A stretch of DNA of 64,000 nucleotides. Origin: Polytrichum commune. Its lineage: Eukaryota; Streptophyta; Polytrichopsida; Polytrichales; Polytrichaceae. Shown here piece after piece: positions 22,692 to 35,000 of this stretch (the stretch's first letter is position 1; each line of letters opens with the position of its first letter). The translations under genes and the position numbers were made by a program. The notes beneath the pieces were generated by a model that was given only the letters and a program-made list of their open reading frames with translations, searched no databases and had not been told where the DNA came from. Location: positions 50,434,440-50,498,439 of the forward strand of contig OX485807.1 of NCBI GenBank assembly GCA_950295325.1, written 5' to 3'.

Positions 22692-23474
22692 TTGTGCACA
22701 CCATTAGCCTTGCTCGCCCTTCTCAGGATCATCACAAGCTTTCACTTCACACAAGCCTTCTCCACGGCCAAACACTTGGTGGAGCCTCACGTGTGTAATT
22801 TCCTCCCACTCTCCTTGGTTATGGGCTGCAGATCGATAGGTCGTAACCAGGTGTGGCTTTGCTTCAGCCTTTCTCGTGCTTCCCAGCACATGAAATTTCA
22901 TGCACCGATTGAATCTGCTAGAGCACATGAAAATGACCTCCATCAATCGATCGATCGGTATCGGGTGCGCAGGATCGAAAGAGAACTTGTTGGCTACACC
23001 GATCCTGTAACATCTGACAAGATGACAAGCAAATCGTAAGGAGGAGTGTCACGTTCCTGCTTCTTCAGCTTGTCGATCGGTGTATGTTGGCGGCTGATAG
23101 GGGCAACCCAGGAGTCTAAATCTGCACATGTAAATTCTCTCTTTACTGTAGCGCCTTCTGAATATGTCACGGCTGTTGATGTACGAGTACTCTCACGTTC
23201 ATTCTCCTCGCGACTCTGTCTCAAACGGTGGCCTAGTTTTTTTAGTAGGAAATCACCTTGCAGCTTGCTCATTTGTGTGCCTTTAATATTGATCTATGCA
23301 GCGTACCGTAGGGGTTTCGGGGAGATGCGGCTCAAGTTCCTGTGCAAAAACTCGCAAGCACAGTTCGTACGCTCACATCGGCTGACCGGACCATTGCTTG
23401 CGGTGAGAGGTGGAGACTCACTTTTCCACCTGGTGATCTTGATTACGATTCAATTCCAGCAGTTTTCGGCGTGA
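22692..23474 (+). other. Conserved upstream region of kinase copy 1
   Basis: The two ORFs of 115 and 142 codons here have counterparts in the same frames upstream of the second kinase copy (58439-58014 and 57766-57527). For the 115-codon ORF the frame is kept over most of its length (CNFLPLSLVMGCRS, SQHMKFHAPIESARAH in both). This may reflect recent duplication only, or 5' exons/leader of the kinase. No domain is recognised, and the stretch around 23330-23490 is open in more than one frame. No function is assigned. Confidence 0.35.
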
Positions 23475-23632
23475 GTGTCTCTTGTCAACCCAGCTTGGAA
23501 ATGTTAGGATGAAGTAGCTCTAAGTTCGTTTAGATTTCATTCATCTGCCTTTTATGTAGCAAATGAAGGTCAGGCTATCCTGCCTGATGCTTCGTTGAGG
23601 ATGAGGCACACAGAGTCATCAAGAGCCTCAAG

Positions 23633-25318
23633 ATGCAAGCATTCCATGCCATTAGAGACTGGGTTGTACCTGTCGATTTCTTAAGGCTCTCCCAAGACTG
23701 TGTGGAAGAGATAGACGACCGCGTAAGAAACTCCAACGCCCTCCTGAATGAATATCAGTGTGGAGATTTGTCATCTAAACTTGTGGAAACCATTGAGAAT
23801 GTCACAGCACTCATCTCAAACTGTGGGGGATCTTACACCCCCTTTACACCGGCTTTACGCAACTTATATGAGATCTCAGAGAAGGCAAAGCGACTTGTTT
23901 GTAACTGTTCCAACGAGAACTGGTGTGACGCATCACTAATATTTCAGCTACAAAATGATGAGGCATTTCAGGAGATTTTGTTGGAGATGGGTTTATGTTA
24001 CAATGTCATTTGTGAGCAAGCCAAGGGAATACGTGGAAAAAGTCATCCTCAGATAGAGGATCTTCGCGAGTCTTCAACATTTTCACCTGCAACTAGAGAG
24101 AAGGTCCGTAAAGATCGAGAACTTTTGCAGGAGGCACTTTCGCGCTTGGCCAGCACCGTAAACTCCTCAAACCCTTGGGAGAAAAGCCTCGCAGAATACT
24201 TGCTGAGGAAATTGGACTGCCCACCTCAACATGGCCAGGCCAATGAGTTGGGCATCTTTGCCAATGCAATTTTGTGGGTGAAGGAAACAGAACCTGCAGG
24301 CACTTGGAAATATGACGGCTTTCTTGGAGGTGGGTCCGGGGCGAGTGGTGTTTGTAGCACACAATGGCTTGGCATTCCGTGCGCCAAGAAGGAGTTTCGC
24401 TCGGAAGTGGAGATGGCTATTTTCGTACGAGAAGCGGGAATCTTATATCGTCTCAGCCATCCAAACATTGTGAATTTTTTCTGTTGCAGCAATGGCCCGG
24501 AGAAGGGACAATGTTTCATAGGGATGGAGCTTATGCAAATGAGCCTTTCTGATTTGATCCAGTATGAAGCAAAAAAGGGGCGAAAACCATTCTCACTCTC
24601 TGTAGCTCTTGATATTATCGTGCAGATTGCCCGGGGAATGTGCTATCTGCACGACTTGGGGATTGCCCATCGAGACCTCAAACCGTCAAATGTGGTTGTA
24701 AATAGATTGAACACCCCACATCTCGACGACAATTTCTGTGTGAAGTTAGTGGATTTTGGTATGTCAAAGACCAAAGTGGAGGTCTCCAAGTCAAATACAA
24801 TATCTATACCTGGTGTTGGCACTACAAATTACAGAGCTCCAGAGGTACATCCAAATGCACAAAACCGTACACAAGGAGATAAAGGGCGTGCAAAGGCATT
24901 TTGGTTCAAAGCCGATGTGTATAGCTTTGGTGTGACTTGTGCGGAGATTCTATCTTTGAAGAACCCATTTGAGAAAGTTAAATTATCCGACATGTATAGA
25001 GAATTAGTGAGAGGTGCAAGGCCCGAACTTCCTTCCCATTGTCCTGGAAAGTTGGTGTCTCTTTTGACACAATGTTGGAGCGGAGACCCTCGTTCAAGGC
25101 CTAGATTTATAGGCATTTGCACAAGGCTTGAAGAGGTCAGACATGATCTTTCGAGGGGCTCCAAGTCTATTGCGCATGCAGGTTTGCAAGAAGTTGGAAT
25201 TGATCCCATATGCTACAAGTACATTGAGGAGATGTTGAGGAAGTATGAAGAGCAACGGCGAAAGCAGTCTGCTGAGCTACCAGACAATCTGTACTTCGCA
25301 GGCCTTGACCAAAAGTAA
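23633..25318 (+). CDS. TKL-like protein kinase, copy 1 (561 aa, intronless)
   Basis: Residues 1-200 form an alpha-helical, Cys-containing N-terminal region with no transmembrane segment. The kinase domain spans about 228-502. It has the glycine loop LGGGSGASGV (231-240), a VAIK-type lysine in CAKKEF (252 or 253), HPNIVNFFCC, the gatekeeper region IGMELM, catalytic HRDLKPSN (HRD at 346-348), DFGMSK (DFG 374-376), APEVHP (402-404) and the late conserved Arg in RSRPRF. All catalytic residues are present, so it is probably an active Ser/Thr (or dual) kinase in the cytosol or nucleus; the substrate is unknown. The layout (helical N-terminus, DFGMSK) resembles TKL kinases expanded in mosses and lycophytes; this is family recollection, not a search result. 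The ATG at 23633 gives MQAFHAIRDW, the same start as copy 2 at 57432. Confidence 0.85.
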   Translation: MQAFHAIRDWVVPVDFLRLSQDCVEEIDDRVRNSNALLNEYQCGDLSSKLVETIENVTALISNCGGSYTPFTPALRNLYEISEKAKRLVCNCSNENWCDASLIFQLQNDEAFQEILLEMGLCYNVICEQAKGIRGKSHPQIEDLRESSTFSPATREKVRKDRELLQEALSRLASTVNSSNPWEKSLAEYLLRKLDCPPQHGQANELGIFANAILWVKETEPAGTWKYDGFLGGGSGASGVCSTQWLGIPCAKKEFRSEVEMAIFVREAGILYRLSHPNIVNFFCCSNGPEKGQCFIGMELMQMSLSDLIQYEAKKGRKPFSLSVALDIIVQIARGMCYLHDLGIAHRDLKPSNVVVNRLNTPHLDDNFCVKLVDFGMSKTKVEVSKSNTISIPGVGTTNYRAPEVHPNAQNRTQGDKGRAKAFWFKADVYSFGVTCAEILSLKNPFEKVKLSDMYRELVRGARPELPSHCPGKLVSLLTQCWSGDPRSRPRFIGICTRLEEVRHDLSRGSKSIAHAGLQEVGIDPICYKYIEEMLRKYEEQRRKQSAELPDNLYFAGLDQK

Positions 25319-25513
25319 GCAAGTTTGTCCTTTTGACTTATGCATGCACTGTAACATATGATCGGCTTATGAGTTTTGTTTACATGATTACTTGGTAGTT
25401 GGCTTTGCAGTTGTTTCAAGGTGTGAGTAGCAAGCTTGCAACTAAATTCGCAGGTTCAAGTCAGAGACTTCTTAGCTTGGTCATGTATATGATTATCTTG
25501 GATTAGATGTGAT

Positions 25514-25711
25514 GTGGTATTTGAGGAGGCGAGAGAGGATGAAGGACGGGGATCAAAGCTTGAGGAGATTTGGGATCATGAACATGACCATCATAAAAGT
25601 GGTACTGGCATCTTCACAAGCGGGGCACAGTTCGGTAATCCCCTAAGGAGGTGTGGAGTCCTTAGCTCTTATTTCATCAGTCACCTCATTGGAGCATTTC
25701 GATCACTGTAA
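25514..25711 (+). other. Conserved ORF downstream of kinase copy 1
   Basis: This 65-codon frame is conserved after the second kinase (55412-55161, minus): shared REDEGRGS, HDHHKSG and TSGAQFGNPL followed by RCGVLSSYF. Differences keep the frame open. It could be a separate exon or a remnant of a gene; the family is unknown. Confidence 0.35.
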
Positions 25712-26293
25712 CTGATTTGATTCCATAGGTTTTAGAGGTCAATCACTGCATTTTTGTTATTACTACATAATTAGTATTCCCAGTAGGAAAAGGGACTCTA
25801 CTATTTTACACAACCAATGGACATTAAATGTCCCAGCTGAATGAGAATGGTCTCTTGAAAATAAGCTGCTTTTTTCTCTTTCCTGCACCATGTTCTGAGA
25901 AATAGCAGCAACTTCGGCGTGGTAATGCATATTTATCTTTGTTGAGACAAATGTTGAGTGTAGGTTAAGACCCAATTTAGAGTTTCTCTGTTTTTGACTT
26001 GGAGTTACCATGACTTGGTCATTTAATTCGCTCGTCTATTTTGGTTAGTCCTCTGAGAACCATCGACTGTGACTCATGTGAACTCCGAAACTGGCTGCAA
26101 TGTGAATTGAGAACAATATCTGATGTTGTGTGTAAAGATCTATAGAAGAGTACTTCTGTGGTATTCTGGATGGTGACTGTGATTGCATTTCGTATTTTCA
26201 GGACTTGGTCCTGTCCACATTATCACATGAGACTTCACCAATTCTAGGTCTCCTCATAAAGTAGGCTCTAGAAAGATGCCATTTTGTTCACAG

Positions 26294-28049
26294 AGATGCC
26301 AATTCCAGTCTTCCAGAGCAAGCACTCGAACGATTCCAGGGTCTTGTGTACCCTCAAAATGACGAAGATGCGGTGGAAATCAGAGTAGAGGACATCAGGA
26401 CCCTGAATCCATCAGAGTTTCTCAATGATACAATCATTGATTTTTATAGCAAGTGAGTGTTGCTCTTGAATTTTCATGTCTTTTTGTTGTAGGTGTACTT
26501 TCAAAACATACCGATTCCATGGTGTGTAGTTACAAGCATAATGTCCTAGATGGTAAAATAATTTGTAAACATGTTACCAGGCGGATGTGGTAGTCCATCA
26601 CTTTGTCTATGAGACATGTCCGTCCTCTTGACAAGTAGTTCAGCAGAGTTTATATTTTGTATTGTTAAAGAGTGTGGATCTTGATCGCCATTTTTGGTTG
26701 TGTAGGTACCTATTGCAGACGTTATGGCCACGAGAGAGGTTACATACTCTGTATGTATTCAACAGTTTCTTCTTTCAAGAGTTGGTGGGGACTGATACAA
26801 GCTATAAGCAAAGCAAGGCCGCATTTGAACGAGTGAAGAAGTGGACCAAGGAAATTCCAAATTTCGAGAAAGATTACATCTTCATCCCTGTCAGGCAGAG
26901 GTGAGACCTGTTTGTTGCAGTCCAATATTGTGTGCTTTTGAACCTCCATTAACCGCGAAAGAACTTGATGGGGCCTTCCACTGGAAAATGATGACATCTT
27001 TGAATTTACGGGATTTTGTACTTAAACAAGATTTCTTGCAGGTCACATTGGAGTCTCATCATCATTTGTCACCTGGGACACATGTGCGATGCTGATGGTA
27101 AGGATCGGTCCAATCACTTTGCAATAGATTCGAGGTTGAACAGTTCTTTTCACCAAGGTATCAATATTTGTGGCGTACCTTGATCTTGTGTGCCAGTATC
27201 ATTGCTTTCTGAGGGTAAGAATCGCTGAGCCAAGCTGTTTTGGATGTAGGTCCATCTGGTGTCCCCATTGGGGATCCTTGCATTTTGCATTTAGACCCGT
27301 ATGAAGGAACTTACCATACTGGCTTGGGAGACTGCATCAAAAGGTTTGCACCAGCCTACATGCTCATGTCCATTGATTCCTATTTTGTTTGCTTGATTTC
27401 CTTCCTCGAAACCACAACTATTTCTCAGGTTGGTTGTTTAATCTGAATTTGGCAGCTATCTTTCGGAGGAATGGAAAGAGCGAAATCCAGATGGAGATGC
27501 TAGAGGATATTTTGATGAAACACAATTTATTAGTGCGAAGGTCCCTCAACAAGGCAACGACTATGACTGTGGCATCTTTCTGTTGCACTATGTGGAGCTT
27601 TTCCTAAAAGTAGCACCTACGAGGTTCAGCTTGAAGAGAATTCGTAATTTGGAACCAAACTTTGTAAGTATGGGGACCCATCATTTATATTCCCACTCAT
27701 ACGTGCTTTTGTTCCGCTTGTCAGCTCTTAGGGATGTTAATATAATATGACCTGACCTCTTGTTTGGTGGTTTCTTCAACAGCTCAGAAGGGGTTGGTTC
27801 AAGCCATCTGAAGCCTCAGCAAAGCGCGCCTGCATTCAACAACTCATTATTTCCCTTGCAGAAGGGAGAAGTGCAGTTTCTTCGAAGGATGCTGAAGAAG
27901 CAAGCGACTTTCAGGCTATGGAAGAGTTAGCAGGAGTGAGTGAATCCATTGAATCTGACAAATGCGATCATGAGAAGCTAAGAGGCTGCAATATTCAGAA
28001 GAGAAATGAGTTTCTTTTGTCATGGAATGTGCAACCTCTAACGTACTAA
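26294..28049 (+). CDS. ULP2: ULP2-class SUMO protease, catalytic part, 5' end missing
   Basis: Six exons splice in frame: 26294-26452, 26706-26900, 27042-27097, 27250-27343, 27456-27663 and 27783-28049 (TAA). The product removes or processes SUMO; the family is C48 cysteine proteases acting in the nucleus. Seen: LNDTIIDFYSKYL, HTLYVFNSFFFQELVG, FEKDYIFIPV, catalytic His in SHWSLIIICH, Asp in ILHLDPYEG, and Gln/Cys in VPQQGNDYDCGIFLLHYVE. The tail GWFKPSEASAKRACIQQLI matches the region that follows the active site in plant ULP2 proteins. The triad is complete. The N-terminal half expected for ULP2 is not found upstream, where the kinase duplication ends at ~26005, so the locus is probably 5'-truncated or its first exons are diverged. 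It lies in the ~6 kb that the right arm lacks. Confidence 0.8.
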
Positions 28050-28975
28050 CCCGTAACAAGGATGGCACACCCTGGCCTGAAGGTGTTTTGACAATTCATG
28101 GTTAAGAAGGTCCTTATGTGTTGGATTCCCAGGGCCCTCTATCACATCCTGCTTGAGATGTTGCTGCCTTTTTTGTATAGAATTTCCCTCTCATAACAGG
28201 CCCTGTCAGTCAACTCCATATTTATATGCATATTTCAGGCTATTTCCTGTACAAGTCAGGCATACTTGCCATCAGTTCTTGTTATGGCTTGCTAATCATA
28301 TTGGTAGCCTCCTTTAGAGACCCCTCAGAGCCCACCCCACATGTGCAAGCATTTGGAGTGCCCTGGTTTTATAAGTGAACATCAACTGGTAAGAAATCTC
28401 AAATTGTATTGCAAAGTACAAGAGTTACATAGGCAAAGTTTGAAAAAGAAATGAATGAGATCATTATTCAACACTATTACAACATTACATACCCAATTCT
28501 TATCAACTAGCATGTGTAAATGTTCTTCATAGGTTACTTCCACGAGGTTGATAGTTGACTTCCAAATGGAGATATGTCTCTTCTCAGCTGTGCATGGTCT
28601 TTGCATTCTTGAAGTAGACTTGAGAATGTATATTCCATGACTGCCATTTGACCGAGGAAATGTTATCATTGGTCCTCTATGAAGTGTTATCTTTATAAGT
28701 GTTGTGAACATTTTTGTCTCTTAATGAGGAAAGATACCAATGTTAAGCAGTAAGGTGTCAAGCGTTAAGGTTTCCTCATACCAACACTCCCGTTATCACT
28801 AATTTTTTTCGTTTAGGGTGCACAATCATCAGTTAAAGAATGTCTTCATTCTTTCTCTCATCTGAATGAATAATCATATGATAAAAGTTTCCACCTCATA
28901 ATAATCACGAGTTACTTAAAGTGGTGGTACATTCTATCACTTTGTTTTGGACATAACTCTCTCAGTACATGACAG
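28050..28975. other. Gap between ULP2-like and VCS-like fragments
   Basis: 3' UTR-like and AT-rich sequence. I see no exon of the VARICOSE/EDC4 protein upstream of 28976, although the full protein would need a long 5' portion. Confidence 0.45.
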
Positions 28976-29595
28976 GTGCTTTCTCTGCAACACTTGGAGG
29001 AATCTCTGGACCCTACGATTGAGCTCACGAGGCTTGTGAAGGAGCGTAAACTTGAGGAGGCTTTCAACAAGGCCCTTTCTCTCAGTGATGTGGCTGTTGT
29101 CTCCTGGCTATGCATGCAGGTACCTGTTTTTTTGTTGTGCTCAAAACTTTGGCTATTTGTGAGAGCTGTCTGAGAGAACTCGACAATAATCTGCTATTCT
29201 TTCATCAAGGCTTAGTCAGAAAAAATCAAGTCTTCCTGCAAGTGCTTGTGTTGCTCAAAGTGAACAGGACTCTGTTTCTGGGCATCCAGATGGATCAAGT
29301 GAACCTTTTCAATACAGTACCGCTGCCCTTGAGTCAAGGAGTACTACTGTCCCTTGTGCAGCAGCTTGGCTGTGATCTGGGTAAAGACACTGCACGGAAG
29401 CTCTCATGGATCCGTGAGGCAGCACTAGCACTGAATCCACATGACCCTTTCCTTGCTCCACATATGCGTCCATTTTTGGAACAGCTATATCAGAATTTAC
29501 ATCGTCAAGTGCAGCTGACAACTATACCAGCGGAGCAAGCTAACTTGAGACTTGTCATCCATGTAGCACATTCCCTGTTAATATCTTGCAAATGA
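28976..29595 (+). pseudogene. VCS: VARICOSE/EDC4-like C-terminal fragment (mRNA decapping scaffold)
   Basis: Two exons, 28976-29119 and 29290-29595 (TGA), join in frame with a GT-AG intron. The translation has SLDPTIELTRLVKERKLEEA, SDVAVVSWLC, PLPLSQGVLLSLVQQLGCDL and HVAHSLLISCK. These match the order of the conserved C-terminal helical domain of plant VARICOSE (EDC4), which organises the decapping complex in P-bodies. Only this last domain is present. The WD40 N-terminus and linker are absent upstream, so this is a truncated copy; whether it is transcribed cannot be told. An acceptor AG precedes 28976. Confidence 0.75.
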
Positions 29596-32005
29596 GCAGA
29601 TGGAGAGGAAGAGAGAGACTGTTTGAGCTTGTAAAGCTGCCTTGGTATGGCTGACAGAGGATCTGAGACTCATTACCCATATAGGAATTAGTAATTGAAC
29701 AGATTAATTCCTACCCTGTCTTCCTGAAGAGTCAGGCACTAGCAATCGTTGAGAAAAGGTAGTGACAAGTGGTTGAATCTTGGTACTAGTGGAGCACTGC
29801 TGAAAATGGAAAGGAGTGGCATGTCGGATTGCTGCATGATGCAATATGATGCTAGTGTCCTCCCTGATAGTTGATAGTGCTGATGATTTGTACAGACTGT
29901 AGGCTGCACCTGGAAGTTGCTTGACAACGCAGAGGCAATTAGATTGTGACGCTGGTTGTAATCACTATCCCTTTATTTTTGAGTGGCACTTACTGCCAGC
30001 TCTACCACTGTTCTCTGGTGGAGAGGACAGTATCATGGATGGAGCATAGCAGAGTATATGGTTAGCAATTTTCTTGTTTTCTAAGCTCTTTCACTGCTGT
30101 CTGAGAACCATGGGATTTAGAATGGAGAGGACTTGCTTGCGCGGCCTGGCTGAGCGAACCTGTTGGCTCTTGCAAGTTACACCTGTGAGACCATGGTATA
30201 TTGGCTGGGTATATGGGTGAATAGGCAGGTGGGTATGGCCGCAGAATACTTGAAGGTTCAATCCAAAAGTGTGTCATACATGTTGAGAAGAATTTATCAT
30301 AAACAAGAACATGCATTGATTGACAGTCATCATTCCCACTTACATTTTGAGGTGGCTCTAGCGTGCATGAAAAGCACAATCAGATTTAGCAAAATGATGA
30401 TGGAACTACACGAAGGAGGTAATTGATAGCATCAGCAAACAAAAGAGAATCTACCAAGACTTCGTGCAAGATGAAATAGTCAAATCAAGAACACAATACA
30501 AGTTACGTATTTGAGGATCACAAAGATAACTCCATTTGAATCTCATGCACACCAAACCCGAAATCTGAAACCTTCCAGCATGTAAAAAGAAGATTAATTA
30601 CTCTGGTAGGGTGTCTTTGCAATTTTTATTTGTAAAATAAAAATAAGCTTGCTATAAAACTCAAACACTTGACTACACTATTTATCTCATTTAGTGAGGG
30701 TGGGATAATAGTGTGGAAAATTAGTGAAGGTGATACTAAATTTCTTCATGCTATGAAATTAGTGCCACCATAAGATCTAGAAAGCGTTGTTCATCCTGGC
30801 ACTATTCACTGAAAGTACCAGCACTATTTACTATAAATAATATACTCATAGTAAAATTATTCACAACATTCATGCTATTCATACCAACATCAATTTCTCC
30901 TTATTATCTAAGTTTCTTTCCCAAATTAGTCTAGTTCAAGTGATATGAGGTGAATCAACAACAAACCTATTGGGGGTCAAGTTTTGATGTTGGATGGATG
31001 AGATATACGCTTGTATGCAATAATTCCCCCTCTTGAAATATTTTGGACTTGTGTATGCAGGTAGATTACCTAGTTTATTCACAAACAGGTAGGTTTCATG
31101 CAGGGACAGTCGAGTAAGCATAATGAACTGAAATGTTTTACAAACAACACACAACATCACAAGTGCAGGATAAATTGTCGACCAAGTCCATTTCACTTTA
31201 TATAATAATGCTAAAAGTACAGCTTATGTTGGGAGGACAGCCTAGTGTTGATGTCCAATTGCATGGGGTAAGAGAATCTCTCAGATGGCACATAGTATAC
31301 TACAGTCTCATAATTTAGCTAATACTTGTCCCAAGAAAACTTTGATGTGTCGATTGTTTTTCCTAAATAACCCTTTGAGGATGTGTGTTGAAGTTTATGT
31401 TCATGATTCTTTAATGAATCAGTTGTGGAATTTGGGATTCTTTGAGGAGTTGCAATTCTGAGTTCTCAAACTTGAAGTTTGTGGCTTTCAGAGTTCTATG
31501 GAATGTGCACACGACACCCACAAAAGTGGTAGTTACTTCTTCCCAGAGGTATCACATGTCCTTGGCCCACATAGGAGGTGAGAAATCTTCAACTGGATAT
31601 TTTGAATCAAGCAACAAATATATTTCATTGGACATGGCTATATAAAAGAACCTCTTAAGAAATTCGACTGAAAATCAATGGACAATAATACACAAATTTC
31701 CTAACAGTCTTGAGGATGCAACCTTAGAGGAGGAATCAACTGGCTTGAGTTGCAAAATTGTTCTTCAACATTGGTCTAAGTCGGATTTGAGTTGGGTGGA
31801 TATTTGATATTGGGTCTAATTAAAGCTTAGTTTAGAATATGAAATAGATATGTGCTTTGGAACACATATTTTTGACGTGTGATTTAATATTTTTCTATAT
31901 TCTTATTATATGATATCATAAGCCTATATCCCAATATGTCTTGACATATCCTCTTGATCTCCCCCTTAGATAATATGGGAGTTGCCAGCTTAGGGGTTTT
32001 ACCAT
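29596..32005. other. AT-rich gap
   Basis: No coding exon is supported. It is unique to the left arm; the right arm joins the equivalent of ~25995 directly to the equivalent of ~32006. There are only short ORFs without recognisable motifs. Confidence 0.5.
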
Positions 32006-35000
32006 CCAATCTATGAAGCCAAATGTAGAGACGTGGAAATTAACGTGAATCATAGTATTGCAGTGAACGAAGCGATTCTCAAAAAGAAGAGATCTTGCCA
32101 GATACGGAAGTAGCGGTAACTTGTCATGAGATGCTCATTGGTTCAGGTAAGTGATTGGAAGCATGATGAAACTCAAAGCTTCCAAATCTATGTGACTTTT
32201 CCATGCAAAAAGATTGATTTGTTGTTATAATCAAAATCTAAAATGAAGCTATCTTTGTTCTAGGAAGAGAAACTCCCCCCTCGGAAACACATCACAAAGA
32301 AGTTGGACCTAGGCAACAAGATTTGCAAACTATGGGATACACCCGTAGCTTTCTTAATGATCCCACAACGTGCCAGACCACTACAATTGTACTACCTAAA
32401 TTCGGCAAATATGAGCTAAGAGTATACTTCATTTCCCTTTTTGATGTTGATGTATTTTGTTTAGTGAGGAAGAGAAGTGGACATCAATCCTTAACTCGTG
32501 AAGGTCCAAGATCTCGTTTGGTTAGTTGAGCACTGAAACACAAAAATCGTATATCTCATTCTATAGAAAGATATGTCATTGTTATGTTGAACAAGCAAGT
32601 CACAAATTGACATACAATCTTCATCAATAGTTCAAATGTATGAACCTTAACAAAATCATCCACTCTATGTCTTGTAGTCCCTAAATTAAGATAGAAAATT
32701 TCAAACACAAAGTATTAAGTGTATGTAACATAGAATCATTTTTTATTGTGTTATCATATATGTAACCAAGATTTTGTTTGCTTCTAGAGGCATGTTGTGG
32801 GAATTAAGATTTCAAGCACAAGTAGAAAGTTGTACATTAGTCAACTTATATGTAGTGTTTTTTGGGTGTTAATTTCTCAAAATCAAAGATAGTGATTTAT
32901 GCATTCCAGAATTGTGAAAACAACTTGTAACGTGTAGATGTTATGTTTAAGGTGTTTTTAGCAACTTTGGTATTTGTTTCGGACAAGAAGATTTAGATCC
33001 AATTAAGACTTTCATCTTAGTTACTTGAGAAAATAAAATCATAATGCAAGGGAATGAATGAATGAGAGTTGTACACTAACTTCCCTCTAGGCTTAGATTA
33101 CTTTTACCATTTCACTCTATATTATTATTAATTATAGTTTTGCTAAGTAACACCTTTAATTAACTCAAGGCCTTAGCTTATGCAAGTACCATAAGCAAGT
33201 GGAGTTGATACTCTTGAGTAGCCTATAGATTATAATAATAGTGCTATGATACCTATTTGAATATATTTGAGATTGTTGCAACAATTGACCTTAACCATTT
33301 TGACATTTATATGTTTGATTCTCATCAATAATTAACATTTTGAAATAAAGGATTGATGAATATTGGATATGTTTACCCATAATAGAAAGAGAGCAACATT
33401 TGACACATGTATGGTTTTTGACCACGCGATTTGACTTTCTAATTTCAGCAGGGTCACACACTAGATTATTTCGACCAAGGAGATTTATTGCTGCTTTGGG
33501 GTGCACGGTCCTCTTACATGCTCAAGGATTGGAAGCATGCAAGTTTTGAAATGGTATAGGAAAATTTTGAGTTATTATTTACGTGCCATGGACATTTCTA
33601 GAATACGTAAAATATTGAGTGTTGTTCATGTGATAAAGATAATGAGTTGAAAAATGAAATTGTGGTTTATTCTTTTAGGGCACCCCTGTTCCTGCATCCT
33701 CATGGCAACTACTCCGTAATGAAGTCGGTATGCTTTGGATCCGTTGCCTTCCAAATTCTAAGTATTGTATGGATGGCACGCGCGTAGTGGAGGCTACATC
33801 AACAACCATTGGTATTTATGATGTTTTTCACCGTAAGGTAAGGGTCATACATAGCTTTCAGGATGAATAGTTTTCTCTCTTTACACATTATTTTATTACA
33901 TACAAATTCTCTAATGATGTTTCTCATAGTTTCTTTTTTTAAAAGATCATGGCCCCTTTCATTGCAATGTAAACACCTTTGTGGTAGAACATGGTAATCA
34001 TTCCATTAATGTATGTCTTTGATTGGATTTAAAGGAAAATCCCCCACACTTCAAGAATTGGTCACCTTTGCGGAATTTTGCGGAATATCAACCCAAATAA
34101 TGGAAAGGTGGGTGATGTACTACATTTCATTTCCTTTTGCCCATGATGTGAGATTGAAGGGTTGGGGGATTTTTCATGGTGGCAAATAGAACATCCACTA
34201 CATTGGTGTTGTTATTTAGCGTGGGTTTGAGAATATTGACATGCGTGGTATGTCACCACCAACACATCATGACAAACAACACAAACAACACAAGCTTACA
34301 TAGACATTTAACAACTTGATTACATGTGTAATCATATACATAATCATATTAAGTATCATTTCAATATATCTTTAGTTTAGTTGGATAATCTATTTGGATA
34401 TACTTAAGTTGTTATTGCAACCAACATTAGTGAAAATTTGTCATTAGAAGTGTACATCAATGTCATTTAAGTTGAAAGATATATTATGAGATAAGTACAT
34501 ACTTTGACATTGTGGTACTTTATACTATTAAACTTTACCTGGCATATCCAAAATAGGTGTTTAAACGGAGAGTTAGATTTTGACATGTGACAATCCATAT
34601 GAATATGTCAGGGAATATGTAGTCCTCATTCTTTAATTTCTTTTTCACATGATTCATAGATCTAGGCCACAATTTCAAAATTTTAAACTTCATAAAAATG
34701 CATACTAGAATCACATAACTGTATTCAAATCAATACTGAATCTTGGAAGTCCTTCCAATGTCTTCAAAATATAATGAATGGTACTTGCAATATCTTCATG
34801 AAAATCCACATATTCAAATTATTGGAAGGATAATATCTCACAATCTATATGTCTAGAAGAACCTGTGTGGTATGAACTACGTAACCAAGAGCTATGCAGA
34901 GAATGTTAGAACAACATGAAGATGAAGGGATAATAAACAACCTTTTGCTCTCCTATTCTAAACTTCCTTACATCTTAGCTTAGTTACATTTACAAATAAA

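Larger units (their letters stand above)
22675..26005 (+). repeat. Left arm of inverted duplication, part 1 (kinase segment)
   Basis: Homologous, base by base with scattered changes, to the reverse complement of about 58379-54890. Similarity begins at TACAGACTACTGTTTGTGC, runs through the kinase gene and its 3' flank, and ends at AGACCCAATTTAGAGTTT near 25990. Both noncoding and coding parts are conserved, so this is a DNA-level duplication. Confidence 0.85.

Noticed and set aside
22075-22707. 210-codon + strand and 224-codon minus ORFs
   Set aside because: Overlapping in opposite directions over a GC-rich patch, no motif, not conserved in the right arm.
30440-32000. Possible short exons (for example around 31197-31319 and 31442-31645)
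   Set aside because: No recognised motif and no counterpart in the other arm; splice sites not convincing.
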